NCBI RefSeq assembly: GCF_902167145.1
Contig: NC_050100.1
Location: forward strand, 187,915,439-187,979,438
DNA from: Zea mays
Taxonomy: Eukaryota; Streptophyta; Magnoliopsida; Poales; Poaceae
Direction: 5' to 3'
DNA length: 64,000 nt
This document shows positions 11,698-20,938 of the stretch, piece after piece (within the stretch, counting starts at the first letter, position 1; each line of letters begins with the position of its first letter). A model generated the notes under the pieces. It saw only the letters and a list, made by a program, of their open reading frames with translations, did no database searches and was not told the DNA's origin. The position numbers were made by a program, and so were the translations under genes.

Positions 11698-12959
11698 TGA
11701 GAGCACCTAGAGGGGGGTGAATAGGTGATCCTGTAAAATCAACAACTAAATAGTCACAAACTTGATTGTTAAGGAGTTAGTGAAATCAAGTGGCTATGGA
11801 ACACGCTCATGCGAACAAAGCAATCACAAGAAGCAACACACGAGACACACGATTTTATCCCGTGGTTCGGCCAAGTAACACTTGCCTATTTCCATGTTGT
11901 GGTGTCCCAATGGACGAGGGTTGCACTCAACCCCTTTCAAGCGATCCAATGATCCACTTGAATACCACGACTTTCTTTCTTATAGTCTTTCTCCCTTTTG
12001 CGAGGAATCTCCACAATTTGGAGCCTCTCGCCCTTACAATGATGATCACAAGAGAGACACAGAAGTAAGGGAGGAGAGCAACACACACAAGACTCAAATA
12101 CGCAGCACAACCACGCACACAAGTGAAGAAATGAGCACACAAACACAGCGCGAGGAGTTTACAACTCGAAAGTGCTCAAATCTCAAGAACTATGATCCGA
12201 TTGCGTGAATGCAGAGTCTAGGTGCCTTAAGATGTTTCTTGTAAGCTTGGTTTTCTGCTCCATGCGCCTAGGGGTCCCTTTTATAGCCCCAAGGCAGCTA
12301 GGAGCCGTTGGAGGCCAACTTGGAAGGTCAATCTTGCCTTCTGTCGAGTGGTGCACCGGACAGTCCGGTGCACCACCGGACACTCAGTGTAGCAGTCTAG
12401 TGCGCGATCTCCTTCCATATCAGGCACATCCGACCGTTGCTTCTCTGGGCCGGTTGGCGCACCGGACACTGTCCGGTGCACACCGGACAGTGCGGTGCAC
12501 CAGCTGACCGTTGGAGCAGTCCACGTGTCACCCGCAGATTGTGCGGCCGACCGTTGGCGCTGGCGACCGTTGGCTCACCGGACAGTCCGGTGCACCACCG
12601 GACAGTCCGGTGAATTATAGCCACGTCGCCTTTTCCGTTTCCCGAGAGCAGTGAGTTCGTCGCGGGTGACTCACCGGACACTCTGGTGCACCACCGGACA
12701 GTCCGGTGTGCCAGGCCCGAGCAGATACTTGGCTGTTCACAGCCAAATCTTTTCTGATGCTTTTCTTCTTTTGTTGGCCCTATTTCTAGCACTTAGACAA
12801 ACATATTAGTATACAATATAATATACTAAGTCTAGAGACATACCTTGCACTTTGATTTGCACTCTTCACACATTTTGCACATAAGTACTCAATTAATGTG
12901 TTGGGCATCTAATCACCAAAATACTTATAGAAATTGCCCAAGGGCACATTTCCCTTTCA
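11698..12959 (-). repeat. 5' LTR of the Opie/Ji-like element (1262 bp)
   Basis: On the minus strand it starts TGAAAGGGAAATGTGCC and ends just before the primer site. It carries ACCGGACAGTCCGGT palindromes in several copies and a TATA box at 12279-12286. It is followed by the TSD ctcct at 12960-12964. Confidence 0.88.
12279..12286 (-). promoter_or_regulatory. TATA box in the Opie/Ji-like 5' LTR
   Basis: TATAAAAG on the minus strand, about 670 bp from the LTR start, preceded by GGGGC and followed by GGGACCCC. It is the likely core promoter for the element's genomic RNA. Confidence 0.6.
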
Positions 12960-12964
12960 CTCCT
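12960..12964. repeat. Target site duplication ctcct (right copy)
   Basis: Matches 4820-4824 exactly. It joins the interrupted host DNA to the right of the Copia insertion. Confidence 0.9.
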
Positions 12965-14349
12965 GCTATGACAAGGCGAGTCCTTGGGAGCCACCGTTAA
13001 GGATTTCATGGGCATCCAACCCTGCACGAGGCTAAGGCCCACCATATGAAGTCATGACCAGGCCAGGCTCACCTCATGGATTGGATCACCGTCTCCATCA
13101 AGCCCCATAAAGGGAGGAATCAACAACTTCAGCTATAGGTCTAGGATCTTGCAAATAGAACCTGAACCTCCTTGTGACCCAGCAGATCCTAGACAAAGGG
13201 ATCTAGAGGGAACATAAAGCCCCAGAAGAGAAGGTGCTCTCTAGTTACAGCACCAAGCCTTCAAAATGGCTCCGGCACTGAAAACACCATCCGAACCTCA
13301 GGCTAGGTGAGGTCCGGAGTCGCCACGTGTCTAGGCAGGGGTGGTAGGAGTCTGGACCCCTCGGGTGCTGGTCGAGCCCATGGTCGAGAAAGACTGGGGA
13401 AAACATTGTCACCACTTATCCCTTGGTTTGCCCCTCACCCAAGCAGGGATCCGATGCTAACACGTGGTCATACACCCCTAGCGTAAGCCACTGGACGATG
13501 CCTGACAAAAGCCCCTGACATAGGGCTCACCAGCATTGAGTATAGATGGGACACATACTTACCCACGCCAGCAGCGGGTAGCGTTTTTCCCACATTAAAT
13601 ACATCTGACGCGCCAGGACTGTAATGTGCAGCTTTTACTGTTACCCGCACGTTATCGAGGCAAGGGGCATTGACCTAGGGCACCGTTTGGGCGCCTTTCA
13701 TTATGATTTCTACTATTCTTTGTGCGTTATCGAGACATGAAGAGACAGACAAAGAAGACTAGACGACACCACTCGTTACACACTACGCACAACAGCGTAT
13801 CAGGCTACACCGCAACCTACATCAAGGTCTATGTTTCGGGACAAGATGGCAGGATAAGGATGCCAGAAGATCATGCAGTGCCCAAGAAGGGATACGAACT
13901 CAGGAAGATCTAGCGTTGTTAGCTCTATCTAGTTGTTTCTCGTTCCATATCGTAAACTCTCCTAGGCCCACCTGTCAGGGCCGCGAATAAACTAGAGTAT
14001 ATTGTGACATGTGAACTAGATCTATCACCTATCGGAAGATTAGGAGGTTCCACATTGATATGACAAGGAAGCTTAGAGATCACAACCATGGTAAAAGGTA
14101 TGAGGAACATTAATATGTAAGGGTAGAATAGAGTGATTACATAGGGCAAATGTGTCACGTCCTTTACAACCACTATCTCCATGGAAGGCTAGATTGTATG
14201 CGCTAGGATCTAGACCATACAGTGTTCTCGAACGAATAGGTACATCATTGAGGAGGTATGAGTGAATGGATGCCCCTACTTATCTAGAATACTAAACTTG
14301 GTCACATACTCAAAAAGGAACTAGCATTTAACCCGTTCTAATGTTATGA
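12965..14349. other. Unassigned DNA right of the Copia insertion
   Basis: No gene with a recognisable domain is seen. The stretch to about 13690 is probably the continuation of the 3798-4819 repeat. After the word gcaccgtttgggcgcc near 13680 the composition becomes more AT-balanced, as in low-copy grass intergenic DNA. CRISPR, tRNA and rRNA signatures were looked for and not found. Confidence 0.35.
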
Positions 14350-14710
14350 CCCCATGGATGGGAGGGATCGACGGCAGTGGTGGCACGAGTGAGGGAGAGG
14401 AGGTGACTGGGGACACGGGGTGGGGGAGGGGGAGACTGGGGGCGGCGAGGGTCATGGGGGATGGGGATGGATGAGATCCAAATAATATAATCCATTAAAT
14501 TTGAGTAGGAGAGAGACGGTTATCTATTGATCTAAACTGTTGGTTGTGATGGTGTGTTAAGTCTGGGTGAATTTTGTGTGGTGGATTTAGTAAAAGTTAT
14601 AGGTATGAGGGTGATTTGGTTGGGTGGATTTTGCAATGTTTAAACTAGTTAATTATATAGTGATATAGAATAGATTCAAGTAAGTCGACAATGATAAGTA
14701 CGAGAGTAAA
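14350..14710 (+). repeat. Old dispersed repeat, copy 1
   Basis: This stretch contains a G-rich block (14390-14470) followed by the words gagagacggttatc, gatctaaactgttg, gtgttaagtctggg and gtttaaactag. The same words, in the same order and direction, occur at 28690-29240 on the other side of the Huck-like element. The identity is moderate, so the copies are old. The class is not known. Confidence 0.6.
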
Positions 14711-15149
14711 AAAGAATTAAACGGGTGGATTCGATGCTACTTGGCTGCCATTTGCCTCGCGGGAGAAAATAAAGACAACACACAATCATGTTAATCAACT
14801 AATAAACATTACACCATAGAATCAAATTTTTAACAACTACTCCACCTTAAAATAAATATTACACCCTGCAACCAACTTTTAACAACTAATAAATATGTTT
14901 CTGAGGTTTAATGTTTTATGTAAATAGCATTTTACATAAACACGAGACATTATATGGAGCTATTAACTGATACATGCAAACCGTAACTGCTAAATCCGAG
15001 AAATATCAAATGGAAAGAAAATGAGATGACAAGACATGCCGCTTTTTGTTAGTGTTAAATCTATACGGAATTTTATAGGAAGTTATTTATTTCAGACTCT
15101 TTATTTAAGCAAGAAATAACTTTTGTGTGAAAACCTTTCTTGTATGGCT
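14711..15149. other. AT-rich intergenic stretch
   Basis: Nothing supportable is seen apart from the target word acggt at 15150-15154. The pre-insertion flank continues at 27580. Confidence 0.4.
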
Positions 15150-15644
15150 ACGGTTGTCGGGGACCATAATTAGGGGTACCCTCAAGACGCCTAATTCTCA
15201 GCTGGTAACCCCCATCAGCATAAAGCTGCAAAGGCCTGATGGGTACGATTAAGTCAGGGATCAGTCCACACGAGTGACTCGATCACGCTTCACCCGAGCC
15301 TAGCCTCGGCCAAGGGCAGCCGACCTCGAGAGACTTCCGTCTCGCCCGAGGCCCCCTTTTTATGGCGGACACATCACCGGCTCGCCCGAGGCTTTGGCTT
15401 CGCTCAGAAGCAACCTTGACTAAATCGCCGCACCGACTGACCAAATTGCAGGGGCATTTAACGCAAAGGTGGCCTGACACCTTTATCCTGACACGCGCCC
15501 CCGGCAGAGCCGAAGTGACCGCTGTCACTCCACCGCTCCACTGGCCAGTCTGACAGAAGGACAGCGCCGCCTGCGCCACTCCGACTGCAGTGCCACTCGA
15601 CAGAGTGAGTCTGACAGGCAGTCAGGCCTTGCCAAAGGCGCCAC

Positions 15645-16214
15645 GGCGAACTCCGCTCCGCCCGACCCCAGGGCTCGGACTCGGGCTAAGGCCCGGAAGA
15701 CGGCGAACTCCGCTCCGCCCGACCCCAGGGCTCGGACTCAGGCTAAGACCCCGAAGACGGCGAACTCCGCTCCGCCCGACCCCAGGGCTCGGACTCGGGC
15801 TAAGACCCGGAAGACGGCGAACTCCGCTCCGCCCGACCCCAGGGCTCGGACTCGGGCTAAGACCCGGAAGACGGCAAACTCCGCTCCGCCCGACCCCAGG
15901 GCTCGGACTCGGGCTAAGACCCGGAAGACGGCGAACTCCGCTCCGCCCGACCCCAGGGCTCGGACTCGGGCTAAGACCCGGAAGACGGCGAACTCCGCTC
16001 CGCCCGACCCCAGGGCTCGGACTCGGGCTAAGACCCGGAAGACGGCGAACTCCGCTCCGCCCGACCCCAGGGCTCGGACTCGGGCTAAGACCCGGAAGAC
16101 GGCGAACTCCGCTCCACCCGACCCCAGGGCTCGGACTCGGGCTAAGACCCGGAAGACGGCGAACTCCGCTCCGCCCGACCCCAGGGCTCGGACTCGGGCT
16201 AAGACCCGAAAGAC
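15645..16214 (+). repeat. Tandem repeat in the 5' LTR, ten 57-bp units
   Basis: Units begin ggcgaactccgctccgcccg and recur at 15645, 15702 and every 57 bases to 16158. A degenerate unit follows at 16215. Because 57 is a multiple of three, several frames stay open on both strands, which creates long false ORFs (for example 15590-16510 plus and 15622-16359 minus). Confidence 0.95.
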
Positions 16215-16753
16215 GACGAAACTCCGCCTCGCCCGACCCCAGGGCTCGGACTCCGCCCTGGCCTCGGCCGAACGACTTCCGCCTCGCCCGACCCCATGGC
16301 TCGGGCTCGGCCACGGCAACGGAAGACAGACTCAACCTCGGCTTCGGAGGAACCCCCACGTCGCCCCGCCTAGGGCACAGACCGCCACGTCAACAGGAAG
16401 CGCCATCATCATCCTACCCCGAATCGACTCGGGTCACGGAGAACAAGACCGGCGTCCCATCCGGCCAGCTCCGCCGGAGGGGCAATGATGGCGCTCCACA
16501 AGCTCTATGACGACGGCGGCCTCCAGCTCTCTTACGGAAGCAGGACGACGTCATCAGGGACTCGACCGCTCCAACAGCTGTCCCTCCGCCAGGCTCCGCC
16601 GCACCTCCGACAGCCACGACATCACGCCAGCAGGGTGCCCAGATCTCTCCGGCTGCCACATTGGCATGTACCTAGGGCGCTAGCTCTCCCTCCGCTAGAC
16701 ACGTAGCACTCTGCTACACCCCCCATTGTACACCTGGATCCTCTCCTTACGAC

Positions 16754-16761
16754 TATAAAAG
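16754..16761 (+). promoter_or_regulatory. TATA box of the Huck/Flip-like 5' LTR
   Basis: TATAAAAG followed by ggaggacc, about 310 bp before the LTR end. The copy in the right LTR is identical (27269-27276). It is the likely promoter of element RNA. Confidence 0.7.
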
Positions 16762-17065
16762 GGAGGACCAGGGCCTTCTTAGAAAAGGTTGGCCGCGCGG
16801 GACCGAGGACGGGACAGGCGCTCTCTTGGGGCCGCTCGCTTCCCTCACCCGCGTGGACGCTTGTAACCCCCCTACTGCAAGCGCACCTGACCTGGGCGCG
16901 GGACGAACACGAAGGCCGTGGGACTTCCACCTCTCTCACGCTCGACTCCGGCCACCTCGCCTCTCCCCCCTTCGCGCTCGCCCACGCGCTCGACCCATCT
17001 GGGCTGGGGCACGCAGCACACTCACTCGTCGGCTTAGGGACCCCCCTGTCTCGAAACGCCGACAG

Positions 17066-17085
17066 TTGGCACGCCAGGTAGGGGC
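17066..17085 (+). other. Primer binding site region
   Basis: The bases ttggcacgccaggtaggggc follow the left LTR after one base. This is the expected place of the tRNA primer site of a Tat-lineage Gypsy element. The matching tRNA is not assigned here. Confidence 0.6.
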
Positions 17086-17124
17086 CTGCTGCGTGCTGAC
17101 GAACAGCTCCCCGTCAAGCTCCAG

Positions 17125-17566
17125 ATGGGCAGTCTCCAGCAACCTCTCCGGCCCGGGACGGTGCTTCGTTTCGGGACTCTTGAGTTCATGTCCTTCGACG
17201 GCAGCTACGACATGATACTTCTTCCACCGCCGCGCGACTACGACAATGGCGGCCGACAACCCGCCCGCCGGCGGCGGAATCGACGACGTCTTCCCCGCGT
17301 GGTGGAAGGGCAACATTCGGGCTCGCTCCGTTCTCTCCCCCGCCAACGGAGGAGGAGGCGGGGCCGTCAAGGCCAGGTGGGAGGCCGCGCTTCGTCGGCC
17401 GTCGAGCGAATCGACGCCCCCGACGCCCCGACGGAAGGCACGCCGGACGTCGACCTCGCGTTCAAGACGGAGGCAAGCGCCGTCCCCCGCGGCACGCTGA
17501 CCCGAGCAAGAAGACGACGCCGGCGCGCTCGCGGAAAGCCTGCAGGACGTCGCCCTCGAACTAGAG
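17125..17566 (+). pseudogene. Gag N-terminal part in shifted frames
   Basis: Protein-like sequence precedes the main gag frame but switches frame: one frame from 17125 (MGSLQQPLRPG), another around 17246-17500, and the first again near 17410-17490. The main frame has a stop at 17498-17500, just before protein-like sequence rich in Glu and Asp. One or more small indels therefore separate the gag start from the main frame, or the true start is at 17567. Confidence 0.45.
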
Positions 17567-20371
17567 ATGACGGTGCAACCAGTCCCCGATGTGACTACGT
17601 CGCTCCTCGTCGACCAAAAGGTACCAACTAACTCCCATCTTGCGTCATTTCGACTCGGCCTCAACCCGCCAAACGACCTCGTTTTGGCGGGCGCTCTCAT
17701 TGAGGCGAGTGCAACCCCACTGAGGTTCCGTGTGCGGTCGCCTTGGGACCGACTGACGGACGTCTCGACCTACGGGCCCTCTGGGTCCGAGGAAGATGAC
17801 GATCCCAGCATCGGTTGGGATTTCTCCGGACTTGGCAACCCCAGTGCCGTGCGGGACTTCAAGACCGCATGTGACTACTGCCTATCCGACTGTTCCGATG
17901 GAAGCCGCAGCCTTGGCGACGAGAGCTACGGCCCAAGCCGCGAATGTTTCCACATCGAGCCAGGGGATCCCTCCGAAGGCAACCATCTTGGCATGCCGGA
18001 GGACGGTGATCTCCCTAGGCCGGTGCCTCGCGCCGACATCCCACGGGAGCTAGCTGTGGTCCCCGCTCCGGCGGGGGGTTACGACCCACAACTCGAGCAA
18101 GTCCGCGAGGCGCAGGCCAGGCTCAACGAGGGAACAGGAGCGCTTGAGCCGATCCGTCGGGACGTCGGACAGGCATGGGTGGGCCAACCCCTGGCCGGAG
18201 AAATACGTCACCTGCCCCAAGGTCTCCAGCACCGCGTCGCCAACGATGTCAGGATCAGGCCGCCGCCCGCATCCAGCGGGGTTGGCCAGAACCTGGCAAC
18301 CACAGCAATGCTCATCCGCGCGATGCCGGAGCCGTCAACCACCGAGGGTCGGCGAATCCAGAGAGAACTCAAGAATCTCCTGGAAGGCGCTGCGGCCCGG
18401 TGGGCCGAGAGCACTGCCTCCCGAAGGCAAGGATATCCCTCGGAACCTCATGCCGCGACTTCCCGATTCATGCGGGAAGCCTCGGTCTACACCGGGCGCA
18501 CGCACAACACCGCGCCTGCGGCCCCGGGCCACCTCGGCAAGGAGCACCATCGACGCGACCGTCGGGCTCACCTCGACGAAAGGGTGCGCCGAGGCTACCA
18601 CCCCAGGCGTGGGGGGCGCTACGACAGCGGGGAGGATCGGAGTCCCTCGCCCGAACCACCCGGTCCGCAGGCCTTCAGTCGGGCCATCCGACGGGCGCCA
18701 TTCCCGACCCGGTTCCGACCCCCGACTACTATCACGAAGTACTCGGGGGAAACGAGACCGGAACTGTGGCTCGCGGACTACCGCCTTGCCTGCCAACTGG
18801 GTGGAACGGACGACGACAACCTCATCATCCGTAACCTCCCCCTGTTCCTCTCCGACACTGCTCGCGCCTGGTTGGAGCACCTGCCTCCGGGGCAGATCTC
18901 CAACTGGGACGACTTGGTCCAAGCCTTCGCTGGCAATTTCCAGGGCACATACGTGCGCCCCGGGAATTCCTGGGACCTTCGAAGCTGCCGGCAACAGCTG
19001 GGGGAGTCGCTCCGGGACTACATCCGGCGATTCTCGAAGCAGCGCACCGAGCTGCCCAACATCACCGACTCGGATGTCATCGGCGCGTTCCTCACCGGCA
19101 CCACTTGCCGCGACCTGGTGAGCAAGCTGGGTCGCAAAACCCCCACCAGGGCGAGCGAGCTGATGGACATCGCCACCAAGTTCGCCTCTGGCCAGGAGGC
19201 GGTCGAGGCTATCTTCCGAAAGGACAAGCAGCCCCAGGGCCGCCCATCGGAAGAAGCTCCCGAGGCGTCTGCTCCGCGCGGCGCCAAGAAGAAAGGCAAG
19301 AAGAAGTCGCAATCGAAACGCGACGCCGCTGACGCGGACCTTGTCACCGCCGCCGAGTATAAGAACCCTCGGAAGCCCCCCGGAGGTGCAAACCTCTTCG
19401 ACAAGATGCTCAAGGAGTCGTGCCCCTACCATCAGGGGCCCGTCAAGCACACCCTCGAGGAGTGCGTTATGCTTCGGCGTCACTTCCACAGGGCCGGGCC
19501 ACCCGCCGAGGGTGGCAGGGCCCGCGACGACGACAAGAACGAAGATCACCTATCAGGAGAATTCCCCGAGGTCCGCGACTGCTTCATGATCTATGGAGGG
19601 CATGCGGCGAATACCTCGGCTCGGCACCGCAAGCAAGAGCGCCGGGAGGTCTGCTCGGTGAAGGTGGCGGCGCTAGTCTACCTAGACTGGTCCGACAAGC
19701 CCATCACTTTCGACCAGGCCGACCACCCCGACCATGTGCTGAGCCCGGGGAAATACCCGCTCGTCGTCGACCCCGTTGTCGGCGATGTCAGGCTCACCAA
19801 GGTCCTGATGGATGGGGGCAGCTGCCTCAACATCATCTACGCCGAGACCCTCAAGCTCCTCCGCGTCGATCCGTCCTCCGTCCGAGCAGGCGCTGCGCCC
19901 TTCCACGGGATCATCCCTGGGAAGCGCGTCCAGCCCCTCGGGCGACTCGACCTCCCCGTCTGCTTCGGGACACCCTCCAACTTCCGAAGGGAGACCCTGA
20001 CGTTCGAAGTGGTCGGGTTCCGAGGAACCTACCACGCCGTGCTAGGGAGGCCATGCTACGCGAAGTTCATGGCCGTCCCCAACTACACCTACCTGAAGCT
20101 CAAGATGCCGGGCCCCAACGGGGTCATCACCGTCGGCCCCACGTACAAACACGCGTTCGAATGCGACGTGGAGTGCGTGGAGTACGCCGAGGCCCTCGCC
20201 GAGTCCGAGGCCCTCATCGCCGACCTGGAGAACCTCTCCAAGGAGGTGCCAGACGTGAAGCGTCATGCCGGCAACTTCGAGCCAGCGGAGACGGTCAAGG
20301 CCGTCCCTCTCGACCCCAGTGGCGACACCACCAAGCAGGTCCGGATCGGTTCCGGGCTCGACCCCAAATAG
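17567..20371 (+). CDS. Ty3/Gypsy Gag-protease polyprotein
   Basis: The frame is open for 934 codons. Gag forms virus-like particles, and the protease part would cut the polyprotein. Residues about 385-550 are a Retrotrans_gag domain (KYSGETRPELWLADY, WLEHLPPG, LRDYIRRFSKQ, RASELMDIATKFA). A Lys/Arg-rich linker follows, then a short Cys/His segment near 618-640 (CPYHQGPVKHTLEEC), which is not a canonical zinc knuckle. Residues about 730-860 are retropepsin-like, with DGGS (Asp749) in place of the usual DTG/DSG, and LGRP. The TAG at 20369-20371 sits where reading would continue into pol, and it fits a CAG to TAG change. The N-terminal part may lie upstream in other frames. Confidence 0.8.
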   Translation: MTVQPVPDVTTSLLVDQKVPTNSHLASFRLGLNPPNDLVLAGALIEASATPLRFRVRSPWDRLTDVSTYGPSGSEEDDDPSIGWDFSGLGNPSAVRDFKTACDYCLSDCSDGSRSLGDESYGPSRECFHIEPGDPSEGNHLGMPEDGDLPRPVPRADIPRELAVVPAPAGGYDPQLEQVREAQARLNEGTGALEPIRRDVGQAWVGQPLAGEIRHLPQGLQHRVANDVRIRPPPASSGVGQNLATTAMLIRAMPEPSTTEGRRIQRELKNLLEGAAARWAESTASRRQGYPSEPHAATSRFMREASVYTGRTHNTAPAAPGHLGKEHHRRDRRAHLDERVRRGYHPRRGGRYDSGEDRSPSPEPPGPQAFSRAIRRAPFPTRFRPPTTITKYSGETRPELWLADYRLACQLGGTDDDNLIIRNLPLFLSDTARAWLEHLPPGQISNWDDLVQAFAGNFQGTYVRPGNSWDLRSCRQQLGESLRDYIRRFSKQRTELPNITDSDVIGAFLTGTTCRDLVSKLGRKTPTRASELMDIATKFASGQEAVEAIFRKDKQPQGRPSEEAPEASAPRGAKKKGKKKSQSKRDAADADLVTAAEYKNPRKPPGGANLFDKMLKESCPYHQGPVKHTLEECVMLRRHFHRAGPPAEGGRARDDDKNEDHLSGEFPEVRDCFMIYGGHAANTSARHRKQERREVCSVKVAALVYLDWSDKPITFDQADHPDHVLSPGKYPLVVDPVVGDVRLTKVLMDGGSCLNIIYAETLKLLRVDPSSVRAGAAPFHGIIPGKRVQPLGRLDLPVCFGTPSNFRRETLTFEVVGFRGTYHAVLGRPCYAKFMAVPNYTYLKLKMPGPNGVITVGPTYKHAFECDVECVEYAEALAESEALIADLENLSKEVPDVKRHAGNFEPAETVKAVPLDPSGDTTKQVRIGSGLDPK

Positions 20372-20520
20372 GAAGCAGTGCTCGTCGACTTTCTCCGCGC
20401 AAACGCCGACGTCTTTGCGCGGAGTCCCTCGGACATGCCCGGCATACCGAGGGATGTCGCCAAACACTCGCTGGATATTCGGGCCGGGGCCCGATCCGCC
20501 AGGCAGCCTCTGCGCCTCGA
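20372..20520 (+). pseudogene. Remnant of pol, start only
   Basis: About 50 codons continue in the gag frame beyond the TAG: VLVDFLRANADVF, SDMPGIPRDVAKHSLDI. In autonomous relatives this leads into reverse transcriptase. Here the match stops near 20520, and what follows is a non-coding spacer with a ctcgggggcta word at 20565. RT, RNase H and integrase are missing, apparently by one deletion. Confidence 0.7.
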
Positions 20521-20938
20521 TCATCAAGGAAGGGTCGGCCTCGCCTTGGCGGAGCCCGACCCTCCCTCGGGGGCTAAAAAAGGGGAACCCCTCTGCGTCA
20601 AGATCTTTTTAAATCAAAAAAGGGGCCTCTTGCGTTCTCCCAACTACGTTCTCCCGGCTATGTCAGAAGCCGGGTCTCGAGGAGCGAACGCGGGTACATG
20701 AAAATGGCAAGGCCGATTGAGCCGAGGAACTCCCGTACCTCCGGGTTAGGGATACCTCACTCATCACCTGCCACGAAGAATGGCCCAACTCGAGAAGCCA
20801 CCCTATTATTGACGAGCCAGGACGAACATGCAGATGGAAAGAAAGGAGAGTACGACTCCATGCAAGAAAGACAAAAGTGTTCAGGCCTCAGCGGCCGTGG
20901 TGAGACGCACGTTCAACAAGAAACTGTTCAAACGAGAA
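20521..20938. other. Spacer between pol remnant and antisense gene
   Basis: No coding signal is seen. It contains a word like the polypurine tract (ctcgggggcta at 20564-20574). It would hold the 3' UTR of the antisense gene. Confidence 0.45.

Larger units (their letters stand above)
4825..12959 (-). mobile_element. Opie/Ji-like Ty1/Copia retrotransposon, full length, defective
   Basis: The element lies on the minus strand: 5' LTR 11698-12959, initiator-Met-type primer site 11685-11695, gag, protease, integrase, partial RT, purine tract and 3' LTR 4825-6193. The LTRs begin TGAAAGGG and end CTCTCA-like on the element strand. The 5-bp TSD ctcct frames it. The gag, gag_pre-integrase, rve and RVT_2 domain order is that of Copia, SIRE/Maximus-type. 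Decay: three stop codons at conserved Trp positions, a frameshift next to the protease site, and loss of the whole RNase H region, so it cannot move by its own proteins. Confidence 0.85.
15155..17064 (+). repeat. 5' LTR of the Huck/Flip-like element (1910 bp)
   Basis: The LTR has TG...CA ends. It contains ten tandem 57-bp units (15645-16214), a TATA box (16754-16761) and a GC-rich tail. Its length equals that of the right LTR exactly. Confidence 0.92.

Noticed and set aside
15645..16214. CRISPR-like direct repeats
   Set aside because: Units are joined without spacers and lie inside a plant LTR.
15590..16510. A 306-codon open frame (and a 245-codon one on the other strand) in the left LTR
   Set aside because: Both are products of a 57-bp tandem repeat, a multiple of three, in non-coding LTR. 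The same happens in the right LTR.
17125..17631. Separate small gene at 17125-17631
   Set aside because: It overlaps the gag start. The protein-like parts in alternate frames point to a frameshifted gag head instead.
18144..20577. Long open frames antisense or shifted to gag (e.g. 18335-19549 minus, 19420-20577 plus)
   Set aside because: They are shadows caused by high GC. They have no domains, while the 17567-20371 frame has clear gag and protease motifs.
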